Assembly: GCA_964520905.1 (NCBI GenBank)
Contig: CAZFQL010000003.1
Coordinates: 124,001 to 188,000, forward strand
Direction of reading: 5' to 3'
Length of the DNA: 64,000 nucleotides
Source: JAGVIE01 sp964520905
GTDB taxonomy: Bacteria; Bacteroidota; Ignavibacteria; UBA10030; SZUA-254
The translations under genes were made by a program, and so were the position numbers. A model generated the notes under the pieces. That model was not told the DNA's origin and ran no database searches. It saw nothing but the letters and a program-made list of their open reading frames with translations. Numbering within the stretch: position 1 is the stretch's first letter; the number at the start of each line of letters is the position of its first letter. Of the stretch, positions 37,062 through 45,461 are shown in pieces.

Positions 37062-37475
37062 ATGATTTCAACTGAGACAAAGATTCGCGTACGTTACGCC
37101 GATACCGACCAGATGAAAATGATTTACCACTCAAAGTACCTTGAGTACTTCGAGCAAGGTCGCTCTGATCTCTTGCGAGAGATCGGCTTACCGTATCCTG
37201 AAATTGAAAAGATGGGATACTATCTGCCGGTCGTTGAAGCTCACGCAAAATTTCTGAAAGCCGGCAGGTACGACGATCTTCTCACTGTTAGAACAATGCT
37301 GACGGAACTCCCACAGGTTCGGATTACGATTGAATATGCGATCATCAACGAAGAAACGAAAGAGCTTCTTGTTGCAGGGTATACTGTTCATGGTTTTGTC
37401 GATGCAAATTCAGGTAAGCCAACGCGCCCGCCGGAAAAGTTTATTGAAATAGTAGAAAGAACGTTTTCAAAATAA
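37062..37475 (+). CDS. Acyl-CoA thioesterase, YbgC/4HBT family
   Basis: This single hot-dog domain protein of 137 residues has the 4HBT signature 'VRYADTDQMKMIYHSKYLEYFEQGR', in which the Asp of 'DTDQM' and the Tyr-His region form the active site. Such enzymes hydrolyse acyl-CoA or acyl-ACP thioesters in the cytoplasm. The substrate is unknown. It follows the repeat array closely, and the Trm112-like gene begins 15 bases downstream. Confidence 0.9.
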   Translation: MISTETKIRVRYADTDQMKMIYHSKYLEYFEQGRSDLLREIGLPYPEIEKMGYYLPVVEAHAKFLKAGRYDDLLTVRTMLTELPQVRITIEYAIINEETKELLVAGYTVHGFVDANSGKPTRPPEKFIEIVERTFSK

Positions 37476-37490
37476 GTGGAAAGGTGATAA

Positions 37491-37682
37491 ATGCTGCCAA
37501 AAGAACTTCTTGATATCATGTGCTGTCCCAAATGCCACGCCGATCTTCTCTACGAACCTGAGAAGGAAAAATTAACTTGCTCTAAATGCAATAGAATCTA
37601 TCCGATTAAGAATAACGTACCAATCATGCTTGTTGATGATGAACCGCAAATAGGGAAGGAAAATGAACGACGAAATACTTGA
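37491..37682 (+). CDS. Trm112/YcaR-like zinc protein
   Basis: This small 63-residue protein has four cysteines in two pairs ('CCPKCHADLLY' and 'CSKCNRIYPIKNNVPIML'), the Trm112 family pattern. In other organisms Trm112 activates methyltransferases; bacterial YcaR-type relatives are mostly uncharacterised. An AAGGTG ribosome site is near the start. It overlaps nadC by 20 bases in another frame, indicating coupled translation. Confidence 0.88.
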   Translation: MLPKELLDIMCCPKCHADLLYEPEKEKLTCSKCNRIYPIKNNVPIMLVDDEPQIGKENERRNT

Positions 37683-38535
37683 TAGTCGACTGAGCCATCT
37701 TATAGAGGATGCAATCCTCGAAGATGTCGGGATGGGTGATATCACGACGGAATCCACCGTTCCGAACGATCTTCTGGGTCATGGGGACATGCGCGTGAAA
37801 GAATCGGGTGTCATTGCGGGACTTGATGTTGCCGGAATGATATTTCATTTTATAGATCCTGAGCTGAGATGTAAGAAATTTTTTGAAGAAGGAACATTCA
37901 TCGAAGCCGGTGTGATTGTTGCTGAAGTGGATGGTCAATTTGGAAGTATCCTCAAGGCAGAGCGCACAGTGCTGAACATCCTCCAGCGCATGAGCGGCAT
38001 TGCTACCGTCACAAAAAGATTTGTCGATGCCGTGAAAGGCACGAAAACAAAAATCACAGATACGCGAAAAACAGTTCCGGGTTTGCGGATACTCGATAAG
38101 CTTGCCGTTCAAATAGGAGGCGGGGTGAACCACAGGTTCGGTCTTGACGATATGGTGCTCATCAAAGATAACCACATTGCGGCAGCGGGCGGAATCGCCC
38201 AGGCGATTACTTGTTGTTTAAGTTACATGAAACAAAAGAAATATCAGCTTAGGGTTGAAGTCGAGACGAAAAATCTCTCTGACGTGAAAACCGCGCTTCA
38301 GTATAAAGGTGTTCACCGCATCATGCTCGATAATTTTAATCTTGTTGAGATGAAAAAAGCTGTCGAGCTTATAGACCACGCAGTTGAAGTTGAAGCTTCG
38401 GGGAATGTTTCGCTCGAGAACGTTCGCGCGATTGCAGAGACGGGTGTTGATTTCATTTCTGTCGGTGCGCTTACTCATTCACCAAAAGCCCTCGATATTT
38501 CGTTGAAAGTCGCTCACTTGCAGAAATCTTCCTGA
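37663..38535 (+). CDS. nadC: Nicotinate-nucleotide pyrophosphorylase (carboxylating)
   Basis: NadC makes nicotinate mononucleotide from quinolinate and PRPP in NAD synthesis. Motifs are 'LEDVGMGDITTE', 'ERTVLNILQRMSGIAT', 'DTRKTVPGLRILDKLAV' with the active-site Arg/Lys residues, 'GGGVNHRFGLDDMVLIKDNH', and 'VEASGNVSLENVRAIAETGV'. The length of 290 residues is normal. No nadA or nadB is nearby. The flippase ATG follows the stop directly. Confidence 0.96.
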   Translation: MNDEILDSRLSHLIEDAILEDVGMGDITTESTVPNDLLGHGDMRVKESGVIAGLDVAGMIFHFIDPELRCKKFFEEGTFIEAGVIVAEVDGQFGSILKAERTVLNILQRMSGIATVTKRFVDAVKGTKTKITDTRKTVPGLRILDKLAVQIGGGVNHRFGLDDMVLIKDNHIAAAGGIAQAITCCLSYMKQKKYQLRVEVETKNLSDVKTALQYKGVHRIMLDNFNLVEMKKAVELIDHAVEVEASGNVSLENVRAIAETGVDFISVGALTHSPKALDISLKVAHLQKSS

Positions 38536-40068
38536 ATGTTCCAGCAAATCAAGCGTCTTGGCAGCGAGACGGCAATTTACGGCATCAGCACAATTCTCGG
38601 TCGCTTTCTTAATTTTCTCCTCGTACCTTTCTATACAAACGTTCTCGCACCCGGCGATTACGGCATCGTGGCATACGTTTACTCACTGATCGCGTTCGTC
38701 AATGTGATTTATTCGTACGGGATGGAATCTTCATATTTCAAATATTCATCCACACTGGAGATTGGGACGGCAAAGCAGAACTTCAGTACATCGTTCATAT
38801 CGCTTTTCGGTACGTCGATTATATTTTCAATCATAATTGCTTCTCTCGCATCACCGATAGCGAGGATGATAAACGTTCCGATAGATTATGAATCAATTTT
38901 ACTTTATACTGTTGGCATTTTAGCATTCGATGCGATTGCAATCATTCCGTTCGCGGCACTGAGGATGGAACACAACGCAAAGCTCTTTGCAACGATCAAA
39001 TTTCTCAACATCGTAATCAATGTTGGAATGAATCTCATACTGCTGCTTGTTTTCAGGATGGGTGTGATTGGAGTGTTCATCAGCGGACTTACGGCTTCGG
39101 TGCTGACTGTGTTGATGTTGCTGCCGACAATATTCCGCTATCTCACGAAGGAATTCAACCTGCCGCTCTGGAAAGCGCTGATGAAGTTCGGGTTACCGTA
39201 TATCCCGTCGGGACTTGCGGCGATGGCGATTCAGGTTATCGACCGACCGATTCTCCGCGCGTTAACAGACGATGCAACGGTTGGCATCTATCAGGCAAAC
39301 TATCGGCTCGGGATTTTCATGATGCTGATTGTCTCAATGTACGATTACGCGTGGAGACCATTTTATTTTTCGACAGCCAAAGAAGCAAATGCAAAAGAAA
39401 TCTTCGCGCGTGTGCTTACTTACCTTGTTCTATTTATGTCGGCAATATTTCTGGTGCTGACGTTCTTCATCGATGATATTGCAAAGCTCAGTATCTTCGG
39501 TCGGCATATAATCGGTTCAAGTTACTGGAGCGGTTTGAATATTGTACCGATTGTTCTCCTCGGGTATGTTTTCCTCGGCATTTCGACGAACCTCTCGGCG
39601 GGAATTTATATTGAAAAGAAAACCAAGTACGCGCCGCTTGTTACAGGTGTTGGTGCTGTGGTGAATGTTGCGGCAAACTTTCTCCTGATACCGCCGTTCG
39701 GGATGTTGGGTGCGGCATGGGCGACATTTATTGCTTACTTCATTATGGCTGTAACGATGTACTTCGTTGTCCAGCGTATATATCCGGTGAGCTATGAGTT
39801 CAGCCGCTTGTGGAAGATTGGAGGAGCGGTGGCGGCAGTCGTAATTTTATATTATTTCATTCCTATGGAGGTGTTGACCGGCTCAGCGACAATTATTTTT
39901 CTTTGGAAGATATTTCTGATTGTACTTTTCTCGCTGCTGATGTATGCGATGAAGTTTTTTAAGGGGAGCGAACTATCGGTACTGAGGCGGTTAGTGAAGC
40001 TGAAAAGCAGTACAGAAAATTTTAGAAGAGGAAATTCTATGGATGATAATCAACCACCGAGTGGATGA
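38536..40068 (+). CDS. Polysaccharide flippase, second copy
   Basis: This is a MOP-superfamily membrane protein with about 14 hydrophobic helices; 'GSETAIYGISTILGRFLNFLLVPFYTNVLAPGDYG' at the N-terminus is typical of flippases. It is not closely similar to the copy at 21796. The last nine residues ('MDDNQPPSG') are encoded by a 34-bp direct repeat, so the native end has been replaced. A diverged copy of a flippase tail lies 1.4 kb downstream at 41432. Confidence 0.88.
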   Translation: MFQQIKRLGSETAIYGISTILGRFLNFLLVPFYTNVLAPGDYGIVAYVYSLIAFVNVIYSYGMESSYFKYSSTLEIGTAKQNFSTSFISLFGTSIIFSIIIASLASPIARMINVPIDYESILLYTVGILAFDAIAIIPFAALRMEHNAKLFATIKFLNIVINVGMNLILLLVFRMGVIGVFISGLTASVLTVLMLLPTIFRYLTKEFNLPLWKALMKFGLPYIPSGLAAMAIQVIDRPILRALTDDATVGIYQANYRLGIFMMLIVSMYDYAWRPFYFSTAKEANAKEIFARVLTYLVLFMSAIFLVLTFFIDDIAKLSIFGRHIIGSSYWSGLNIVPIVLLGYVFLGISTNLSAGIYIEKKTKYAPLVTGVGAVVNVAANFLLIPPFGMLGAAWATFIAYFIMAVTMYFVVQRIYPVSYEFSRLWKIGGAVAAVVILYYFIPMEVLTGSATIIFLWKIFLIVLFSLLMYAMKFFKGSELSVLRRLVKLKSSTENFRRGNSMDDNQPPSG

Positions 40069-40072
40069 TTAT
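40039..40072 (+). repeat. 34-bp direct repeat, left copy
   Basis: This copy reads ATGGATGATAATCAACCACC and onward to 40072. It matches the copy at 41329-41362 at 33 of 34 positions (one C/T change), with a 1290-base offset. It overlaps the flippase 3' end and lies just outside the ATPase stop codon. Confidence 0.85.
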
Positions 40073-40082
40073 TATTCGACCT

Positions 40083-41309
40083 TTATTGCCAAAGATTCGA
40101 GATTGGTAAGGCGGTCATATCGTTCCCGAATGGCATCGTTTCAGTTCCCAGGTACAACACGACTCCGCGGATGAAGTTTTTCTTCAGCATTTCTCTGAGA
40201 GTATTCAATCCGGTGAACGATGATTTGTCAACCTGCATACTTGCCTTAACCTCGATGCCCACCACCGCCCCGTCAGGACGTTCTAATACAAAATCAACCT
40301 CTTGGCCCGCATGTGTACGGAAATAGTACATCGTTACGCGTTCATGACTCCATGTTGCCTGCTTTGTCAATTCCATAACGACAAAATTTTCTAAGAAGTG
40401 ACCAAGCGGTGTGTGGTTACGTTTCAGCAATTGTTCATCCACACCGCACAGATGCAGCGCGAGTCCTGTATCCGTTAAATAGAGCTTAGGTGTTCTAATA
40501 ATTCTCTTGCTTCTATTCGTTGCCCAAGCTGGAAGTAACCGGATAAGGAACGTCGTTTCAAGCAGGGAGAGGTATCGTTTTAGAGTCGTTTGCGGTAGGA
40601 CGATGCTTCGAGATAGCTCTGCGAAATTCAACATTGTCCCGATTCGGGATGCGAGCAAAGCTAACAACCGGGGCATTGCCGTCAATCCGTTGATATGTGC
40701 AAGCTCGCGAACGTCCCGCTGAAGTATTGTGGTAATATATGATTCAAACCAGGCGTGTCGGCGTTGAGGGTCTTTCCGTTTCTGAATTTCCGGATAGCCG
40801 CCGAGTGCAAGAGATTTCAATATGTCCGATCGAGGCAGCGAGCCAGCAGGTGAAAATTTATTTGAGAATACTGCATCGATGAACCGATCATTGGTGTCCT
40901 GTAACTCCCCTTGCGAGAATTGCCAGAGGTTGAGAATTTCCATTCTTCCCGCTAACGATTCTGAAAGGCGTGGGAGAAAAAGAACGTTTGCCGAACCGGT
41001 AAGAAGAAATCTTCCCGGGGTGCGATTCCGATCGACGATTGCTTTGATAGCGAGAAAAAGTTCAGGAATTCTTTGGACTTCATCGAGTATGATTGGACCC
41101 TCGAAGCCGGTGAGAAACCCTTCCGGATTTGCAGAAGCTGCAGAGAGCGTTGTTGCATCATCCATCGTAAGGTATCGTGCGTGGTACCGGCGTTCGGCAA
41201 GCCATTTGACAAGCGTGCTTTTTCCTGTTTGCCGTGCGCCATTGAGCAGAACAACGGGATTGTCTTTCAACGCATGCAGAAGCGCCGATGTTATGTGCCG
41301 TTTAATCAT
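40083..41309 (-). CDS. AAA ATPase with DUF4143 domain
   Basis: An N-terminal ATPase (AAA_14 type) has Walker A 'NGARQTGKST' (23-32), Walker B 'GPIILDEVQR' (71-80) and 'FLLTGSANVLFLPRLSESLAGR'. A winged-helix-like region follows, then a C-terminal DUF4143 region with 'GQEVDFVL' and 'GIEVKAS' (about 335-357), an Asp...Glu-x-Lys layout like a PD-(D/E)xK nuclease fold. The cellular role of such proteins is unclear; they are common, often multi-copy and sporadically distributed. The gene is antisense to its neighbours and bracketed by 34-bp direct repeats. Confidence 0.9.
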   Translation of the reverse strand: MIKRHITSALLHALKDNPVVLLNGARQTGKSTLVKWLAERRYHARYLTMDDATTLSAASANPEGFLTGFEGPIILDEVQRIPELFLAIKAIVDRNRTPGRFLLTGSANVLFLPRLSESLAGRMEILNLWQFSQGELQDTNDRFIDAVFSNKFSPAGSLPRSDILKSLALGGYPEIQKRKDPQRRHAWFESYITTILQRDVRELAHINGLTAMPRLLALLASRIGTMLNFAELSRSIVLPQTTLKRYLSLLETTFLIRLLPAWATNRSKRIIRTPKLYLTDTGLALHLCGVDEQLLKRNHTPLGHFLENFVVMELTKQATWSHERVTMYYFRTHAGQEVDFVLERPDGAVVGIEVKASMQVDKSSFTGLNTLREMLKKNFIRGVVLYLGTETMPFGNDMTALPISNLWQ

Positions 41310-41314
41310 GGTAT

Positions 41315-41343
41315 AATATAAGTAAACGATGGATGATAATCAA
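41315..41343 (-). promoter_or_regulatory. Putative promoter of the ATPase gene, -35 inside the repeat
   Basis: On the minus strand TTGATT (complement of 41338-41343) is followed by 17 bases and TATATT (complement of 41315-41320). The -35 lies within the right-hand 34-bp repeat. The -10 is only five bases before the ATG, so the transcript would be leaderless or nearly so. Confidence 0.45.
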
Positions 41344-41362
41344 CCACTGAGTGGATGATTAT
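41329..41362 (+). repeat. 34-bp direct repeat, right copy
   Basis: This is the partner of 40039-40072. Here the repeat runs on into a longer inverted repeat: GGATGATAATC (41331-41341) pairs with GATTATCATCC, ending near 41368, so it can form a hairpin with an 11-bp stem. The left copy lacks the outer part of this second arm. Confidence 0.8.
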
Positions 41363-41431
41363 CATCCACTTAGTTACACCTGCCAAATGAAGCTTGATAA
41401 CTATGCAAACCGGGGGGGTAATGTTTCTCGA

Positions 41432-41527
41432 GTGCTTTTCTTGATCCTGATGTATGTGATGAAGTTTTTTAAAACCGGAGAAATTTCTGTTATTAAGAGA
41501 CTTTGGAGCAGAAGGGATGAAAAATGA
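41432..41527 (+). pseudogene. Remnant of a flippase 3' end
   Basis: Thirty-one codons plus stop encode 'VLFLILMYVMKFFKTGEISV' and a short basic end. They align with the last helix and tail of the 38536 flippase ('VLFSLLMYAMKFFKGSELSV'); the DNA shares the run TGATGAAGTTTTTTAA with scattered differences around it. There is no start or upstream homology, so this is the end of a lost or displaced flippase gene, now downstream of the ATPase cassette. Confidence 0.7.
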
Positions 41528-41583
41528 GTAAGTGATATTTCTGATATTATTTAGGGCGAGGAGTGTTAGTGGGTGATACCTTC

Positions 41584-43908
41584 TTACCGGCTGGCAGACT
41601 GTTTGCCCGATGTTGTGTCTGTTTTGTTTTTACCATCATTGCCTTTCAAGAATTCAAAAGCCTTAAATAAATCATTGTCCGCTGGTTGAGTTATCTCAGG
41701 GTTTTTATCAAAGTGATAAGAAACCCAACGAACATTTTTGCTTTCTATGCTTGTATAGAAATAAACTGCATCAGAAACTTCAACGAACTTTATGAATGGA
41801 AGTAACTCAACTGGTTTGTTTTGGTTTGAATGAGCCAAGTAAAGTTTTTTCTTGTCAAGCGGAATGAGTGACTTAATTGAAATTTCGTTGAATGGTGTTC
41901 TTGCTCCAACAAGTTCTTTTGCATTGAATGTAAAAACCCCGTCTTCGTAACTACTTGTAGTAGGTGAAAGCATTCTGGTTTCATCAAAGCCGTCAGCAAT
42001 AAATTTTCTCAATTCGTTTAACTGTTGTTCAAGTGTTGTTACACGTTGTTTATTTTCTTCCTCACTTGTAATGCCACCGTGTCCTTTCCACTTATTACGA
42101 AGTTCAGCAATAGCAAGAAGAATATTCACAATTCCTTTGCTTGTCATCATATTTAAAAATGCTGTATTTGGATTTCCATAAAATGATTTACAAAGGTCTT
42201 GCTTGTTTTTGTCCGCAAGGTATTCTCTTGTTGCTTTTGAAAGCCGTGAAGTCAAAACATTCCAACTACCGAATGTTGCCCTGAAATACCACTCCTTAAA
42301 TTTTTCATCTGTTTCAATCCATTTGTGGCACTCTTGTTTGTAAAACTCTTTGTCTTGAACCAATGCACTTAACATTATCATTGAGAAAAATTCTGATAAT
42401 GCTTCAAAGAAGTGAAAAAGGTGTTCAACCTTTTTGTCATTTTCTTTGGTGGCGTAATAACGCCATAAGATTGAAGAAATTGGAAACGGTAAAGTGTCAA
42501 TCCAATGCTCAAGTTTTTCTTCTTGGTTTATGCTCTTCAGTTCTTTTGATATAGAGTTGTAGCTTTTTGGTTGCTTCCAAAGGTTTCTTTTCAGTTCATC
42601 AAGTCGGAAACTGAATTGGTCAATCTTACTGTCAATTTCGATTAATTCTAATTGTGTTTTTATATCAGGTAAATACAAAACACAGGTTACCAATTGCGAT
42701 TTTGATATTTGAGGAATTGTAACGCCGACTTCTAAGCCTTCTCTAATTTTACTTCCGAATGCGCTGTTAAAATAATTAGCTACATAATTTGCATTTGCCT
42801 TTGTTTCATCAAGACTAATTTGGAAATAATTTTTTGAGTTCTTTAACTTCATTTCAAACGGATTTGTCACAACAGGACTGTTACCAATCTTAGGTAAATA
42901 AATTGAATTAGAAATATGTACAATTTCATCTTTGCTATCTTGTTTTACATACTGTATAGTTAATGCAATATCTGACAGGGAGATTGGTGGATAGCCAATT
43001 CGCTTTACCAATTCATGCATTTCATTTTCATATACTAATGCTTGAAAGGATTTGAATCCTTTGAAGTCAACCAAAGCACCTAACTGTATTGCTTTTCCTA
43101 CTCTGCGATTTTTGTAGTTGTCAAGGACTGCCTTGTTTGCTTTTTCATCTTTGGATATTTCCGCAATGAAGGTTTTTTCTTTTCGTTGTTTTGTAACGAC
43201 AACAAGATTTGAAGGAATATTTGTTTGCGGTAAAAATGCTCCTGCCGGGATGGCGAATATAGCATCCACAAAGAGACCAAGACTGTTTACTAATTCTTTG
43301 GTTTGTTCATTAAACAAGAATGAAAGCGGCATAAGGAAAACCGCTTTCCCGTTGTCATTGAGAAGCAATGAGGATTGAATGAGTAAAGTAGAAGCAAAGT
43401 CGGTTGAAGTTCTGAAGCCATTGATCTCTATTGGTTCTCTCCGCATTCCGAAAGGTGGGAAAGAAGTAATAAAATCAAATTTTGTTTTTAAGCTATCAAG
43501 ATGTTTTGAGCCGTCACCCGAATGGATTACGGTTTTGTCGTTTGCAAAAAATGTCTTGATAATTTCTATTGCTGTTTGGTTTATGCAATATGCTGTCGTT
43601 GTTCCGAAGTCAAAGAAGTTACAAGGAGATGAAGGTGTCAACCAAGGATCAAAATGTGATTTTGGATTTACAGATTTTGAAAGGTCATATATGATATTGA
43701 GAATATAAAGTGGTGGAACAAAACCGTCAAACCTGTTTGTCAAGAGTCGAATGGATTTTACATCCCTTAAAATATCTTCAAGTATTTCCGTCCCCTTTAT
43801 TACTCCAATTAACTCTAGCAATTTAGTGTCGCCGAATGAAGCGGTTGTCGCTCTTAGCTTGTCAAGCGTTGTCCAAATTTTCTGTTTAATTTCTGCCTGG
43901 TCTGTCAT
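41584..43908 (-). CDS. Methylase-like / specificity-like / HEPN-like fusion protein, candidate defence gene
   Basis: This 774-residue protein resembles type I HsdM in its first 300 residues ('FDFGTTTAYC' at 99-108; 'DFITSFPPFGM' at 145-155; 'FLMPLSFLFNE'). The SAM loop lacks the usual D-P-x-x-G-S-G, and the catalytic Asn of NPPF is replaced (SFPPF), so methylation is doubtful. Residues 300-445 resemble an HsdS recognition half ('NYVANYFNSAFG', 'IPQISKSQL', 'LPDIKTQLELIEIDSKID'). Residues 490-660 are helical with 'RNKWKGH' (604-610), an R-x5-H pattern as in HEPN ribonucleases. No hsdR or hsdS lies nearby. The fusion and its role are inference. Confidence 0.65.
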   Translation of the reverse strand: MTDQAEIKQKIWTTLDKLRATTASFGDTKLLELIGVIKGTEILEDILRDVKSIRLLTNRFDGFVPPLYILNIIYDLSKSVNPKSHFDPWLTPSSPCNFFDFGTTTAYCINQTAIEIIKTFFANDKTVIHSGDGSKHLDSLKTKFDFITSFPPFGMRREPIEINGFRTSTDFASTLLIQSSLLLNDNGKAVFLMPLSFLFNEQTKELVNSLGLFVDAIFAIPAGAFLPQTNIPSNLVVVTKQRKEKTFIAEISKDEKANKAVLDNYKNRRVGKAIQLGALVDFKGFKSFQALVYENEMHELVKRIGYPPISLSDIALTIQYVKQDSKDEIVHISNSIYLPKIGNSPVVTNPFEMKLKNSKNYFQISLDETKANANYVANYFNSAFGSKIREGLEVGVTIPQISKSQLVTCVLYLPDIKTQLELIEIDSKIDQFSFRLDELKRNLWKQPKSYNSISKELKSINQEEKLEHWIDTLPFPISSILWRYYATKENDKKVEHLFHFFEALSEFFSMIMLSALVQDKEFYKQECHKWIETDEKFKEWYFRATFGSWNVLTSRLSKATREYLADKNKQDLCKSFYGNPNTAFLNMMTSKGIVNILLAIAELRNKWKGHGGITSEEENKQRVTTLEQQLNELRKFIADGFDETRMLSPTTSSYEDGVFTFNAKELVGARTPFNEISIKSLIPLDKKKLYLAHSNQNKPVELLPFIKFVEVSDAVYFYTSIESKNVRWVSYHFDKNPEITQPADNDLFKAFEFLKGNDGKNKTDTTSGKQSASR

Positions 43909-43955
43909 GTTTTAGGCTTATGGTTTGTGCTGTTATGCGTTCGTTGTTTTGCTTT

Positions 43956-44007
43956 GAATATACAATACTCATATTTAAATTGCAACCACTCGAATAAGAA
44001 ATATATT
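43956..44007. repeat. ~52-bp direct repeat, copy A (upstream of the methylase-like gene)
   Basis: The tract beginning GAATATACAATACTCAT and ending near AAATATATT matches 45462-45513 with few differences, including AATTGCAACCAC in both. It lies 48-99 bases upstream of the methylase-like start codon on the minus strand. Confidence 0.65.
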
Positions 44008-44055
44008 GTTTGAAAATCCGGGTGGACAATTTATTGAACTCAACCCCCACCCAAA

Positions 44056-44092
44056 CCCTCCCCACTTCTCTAAAATTAGAGAAGGGGGAGGG
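44056..44092. repeat. GC-rich hairpin repeat
   Basis: CCCTCCCC-a-CTTCTCT pairs with AGAGAAG-GGGGAGGG around the loop AAAATT, with a single bulged A. The surrounding purine/pyrimidine bias (CCCCCACCC before, GGCAGGGAGAGGG after) is typical of a non-coding REP-like or MITE-like element. It lies downstream of the YghO-like gene on the minus strand and could also end its transcript. Confidence 0.65.
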
Positions 44093-44162
44093 CAGGGAGA
44101 GGGATGAGTGATTATTCGTAATATCAGTTATTAAATAAACTGTCATGTTGACGGGCTTCTTA

Positions 44163-45317
44163 TTAAGAAAGCTCCTTTTCATAAATCCGGTATTTCTTGT
44201 ACAGCTTTCCGCCAACAGCTTCATCGAAGCGGTTGATCAGGTCGTTATCCTCAAGGTTCCACGACATCTCGCACCACGTGTATCCTAATCGCGCGCCTCT
44301 CTTTACCGTCTCGTAATACAACACGCTGCTGATGCCCGTGAGGCGGTATTCTTTCTTAATGCCGAACACGATCGCCCTCGCTCCGGTTATCTTCTTTTTG
44401 TAATAGAGAAACTTTAAGATGCCGATGGGACCAAGTTTTCCGTTCAGCTTTTTCAACACCTGATTCATGTCGGGGAGAGTGACGCTCACACCCACCGGCT
44501 GTCCGTTGACTTCAGCGAACAAGACGAGCTCCGGCTCACAAATGGGTTTCAATTCTTTCGCCATGAGATCCATTTCCTTTTCAGTCATCGGCACAAAACC
44601 CCAGTTTAATTCCCAAGCCGCATTGTAAATATCCTTGATGATAGCTACTTCCCGGTTAAAATCTTTCAGGTTAACCGGTCTGACGACAACATTTTCTTTG
44701 CTCTTCACTCGCTCTACTAATTTTGCAATCCGATCGACTACTCCTATGTCACTTTTCAAATAGGCGTATAAATCTTTTGCTTTAATAAAACCATATCGCT
44801 CGCAAAATTCAAGATAGTACTTTGGATTATACGGCATCATGATGACAGGGTCGAGGTCGAAACCTTCAAGCAGGAATCCGCACTCATCGTTCATGCTTAG
44901 ATTCATCGGTCCGCGCATTCGGTTCATGCCCTGATTCTTGCACCACGTTTCTGCGGAAGAAAATAATGCCTTCGCTGTTTCGTAGTCTTCAAAACATTCG
45001 AACATGCCGAAAAATCCGGTGCGTTCTTTGTGAAATTCATTATAACGGTCGTCAACGATTGCGGCGATGCGTCCGATGATAGTTGTTCCGCGGCGAGCAA
45101 TGAATAATTCTATTTTTGCATGCTCGAAAAATGGATGCTTCGATTGATTTAATTTGAACTTCACATCCCGCAAGAGAGGAGGCACCCAATGAGGATAATC
45201 TTTGTAAACCTGCCAAGGCAAACGGATGAATTCGTTCAAATCATTATCGTTTTGAATCCGCTCTATGATGAGCACTTCCGAGCTACTGGGCAGTGTTTTG
45301 TATGATTGAATGTTCAC
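44163..45317 (-). CDS. YghO-like GNAT-fold protein
   Basis: This 384-residue protein matches the YghO type: 'WVPPLLRDVKFKLNQSKHPF', 'ELFIARRGTTIIGRIAAIVD', 'GPMNLSMNDECGFLLEGFD', 'MMPYNPKYYLEFCERYGF', and a second acetyltransferase-like half with 'LFAEVNGQPVGVSVTLPDMN' and 'EMSWNLEDNDLINRFDEAVG'. It appears to be two GNAT-like folds. Its function is not established. The start is a GTG without a clear ribosome site. It lies between the two ~52-bp direct repeats. Confidence 0.8.
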   Translation of the reverse strand: MNIQSYKTLPSSSEVLIIERIQNDNDLNEFIRLPWQVYKDYPHWVPPLLRDVKFKLNQSKHPFFEHAKIELFIARRGTTIIGRIAAIVDDRYNEFHKERTGFFGMFECFEDYETAKALFSSAETWCKNQGMNRMRGPMNLSMNDECGFLLEGFDLDPVIMMPYNPKYYLEFCERYGFIKAKDLYAYLKSDIGVVDRIAKLVERVKSKENVVVRPVNLKDFNREVAIIKDIYNAAWELNWGFVPMTEKEMDLMAKELKPICEPELVLFAEVNGQPVGVSVTLPDMNQVLKKLNGKLGPIGILKFLYYKKKITGARAIVFGIKKEYRLTGISSVLYYETVKRGARLGYTWCEMSWNLEDNDLINRFDEAVGGKLYKKYRIYEKELS

Positions 45318-45461
45318 GAAATTTGATGAAGGTAAACTCTTTTGCTCTTAATGCTGAGCGAATTGGGACGGAAGTTCTGTAAACTGCGATGACTTGTCCC
45401 GGCAAAAACCTGGATTGTGTTTGTATTCATTTTGCTTCAATATTTTTTTCAACATCACGAA

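Noticed and set aside
40822..41316. Plus-strand open frame (164 codons) opposite the ATPase
   Set aside because: The minus-strand frame has Walker motifs and a DUF4143 region; the plus-strand translation is unstructured and rich in Arg/Ser.
41584..43908. Functional type I restriction-modification system
   Set aside because: No hsdR or separate hsdS lies nearby, and the SAM loop and NPPF motif are degraded, so I do not call it a working methylase.
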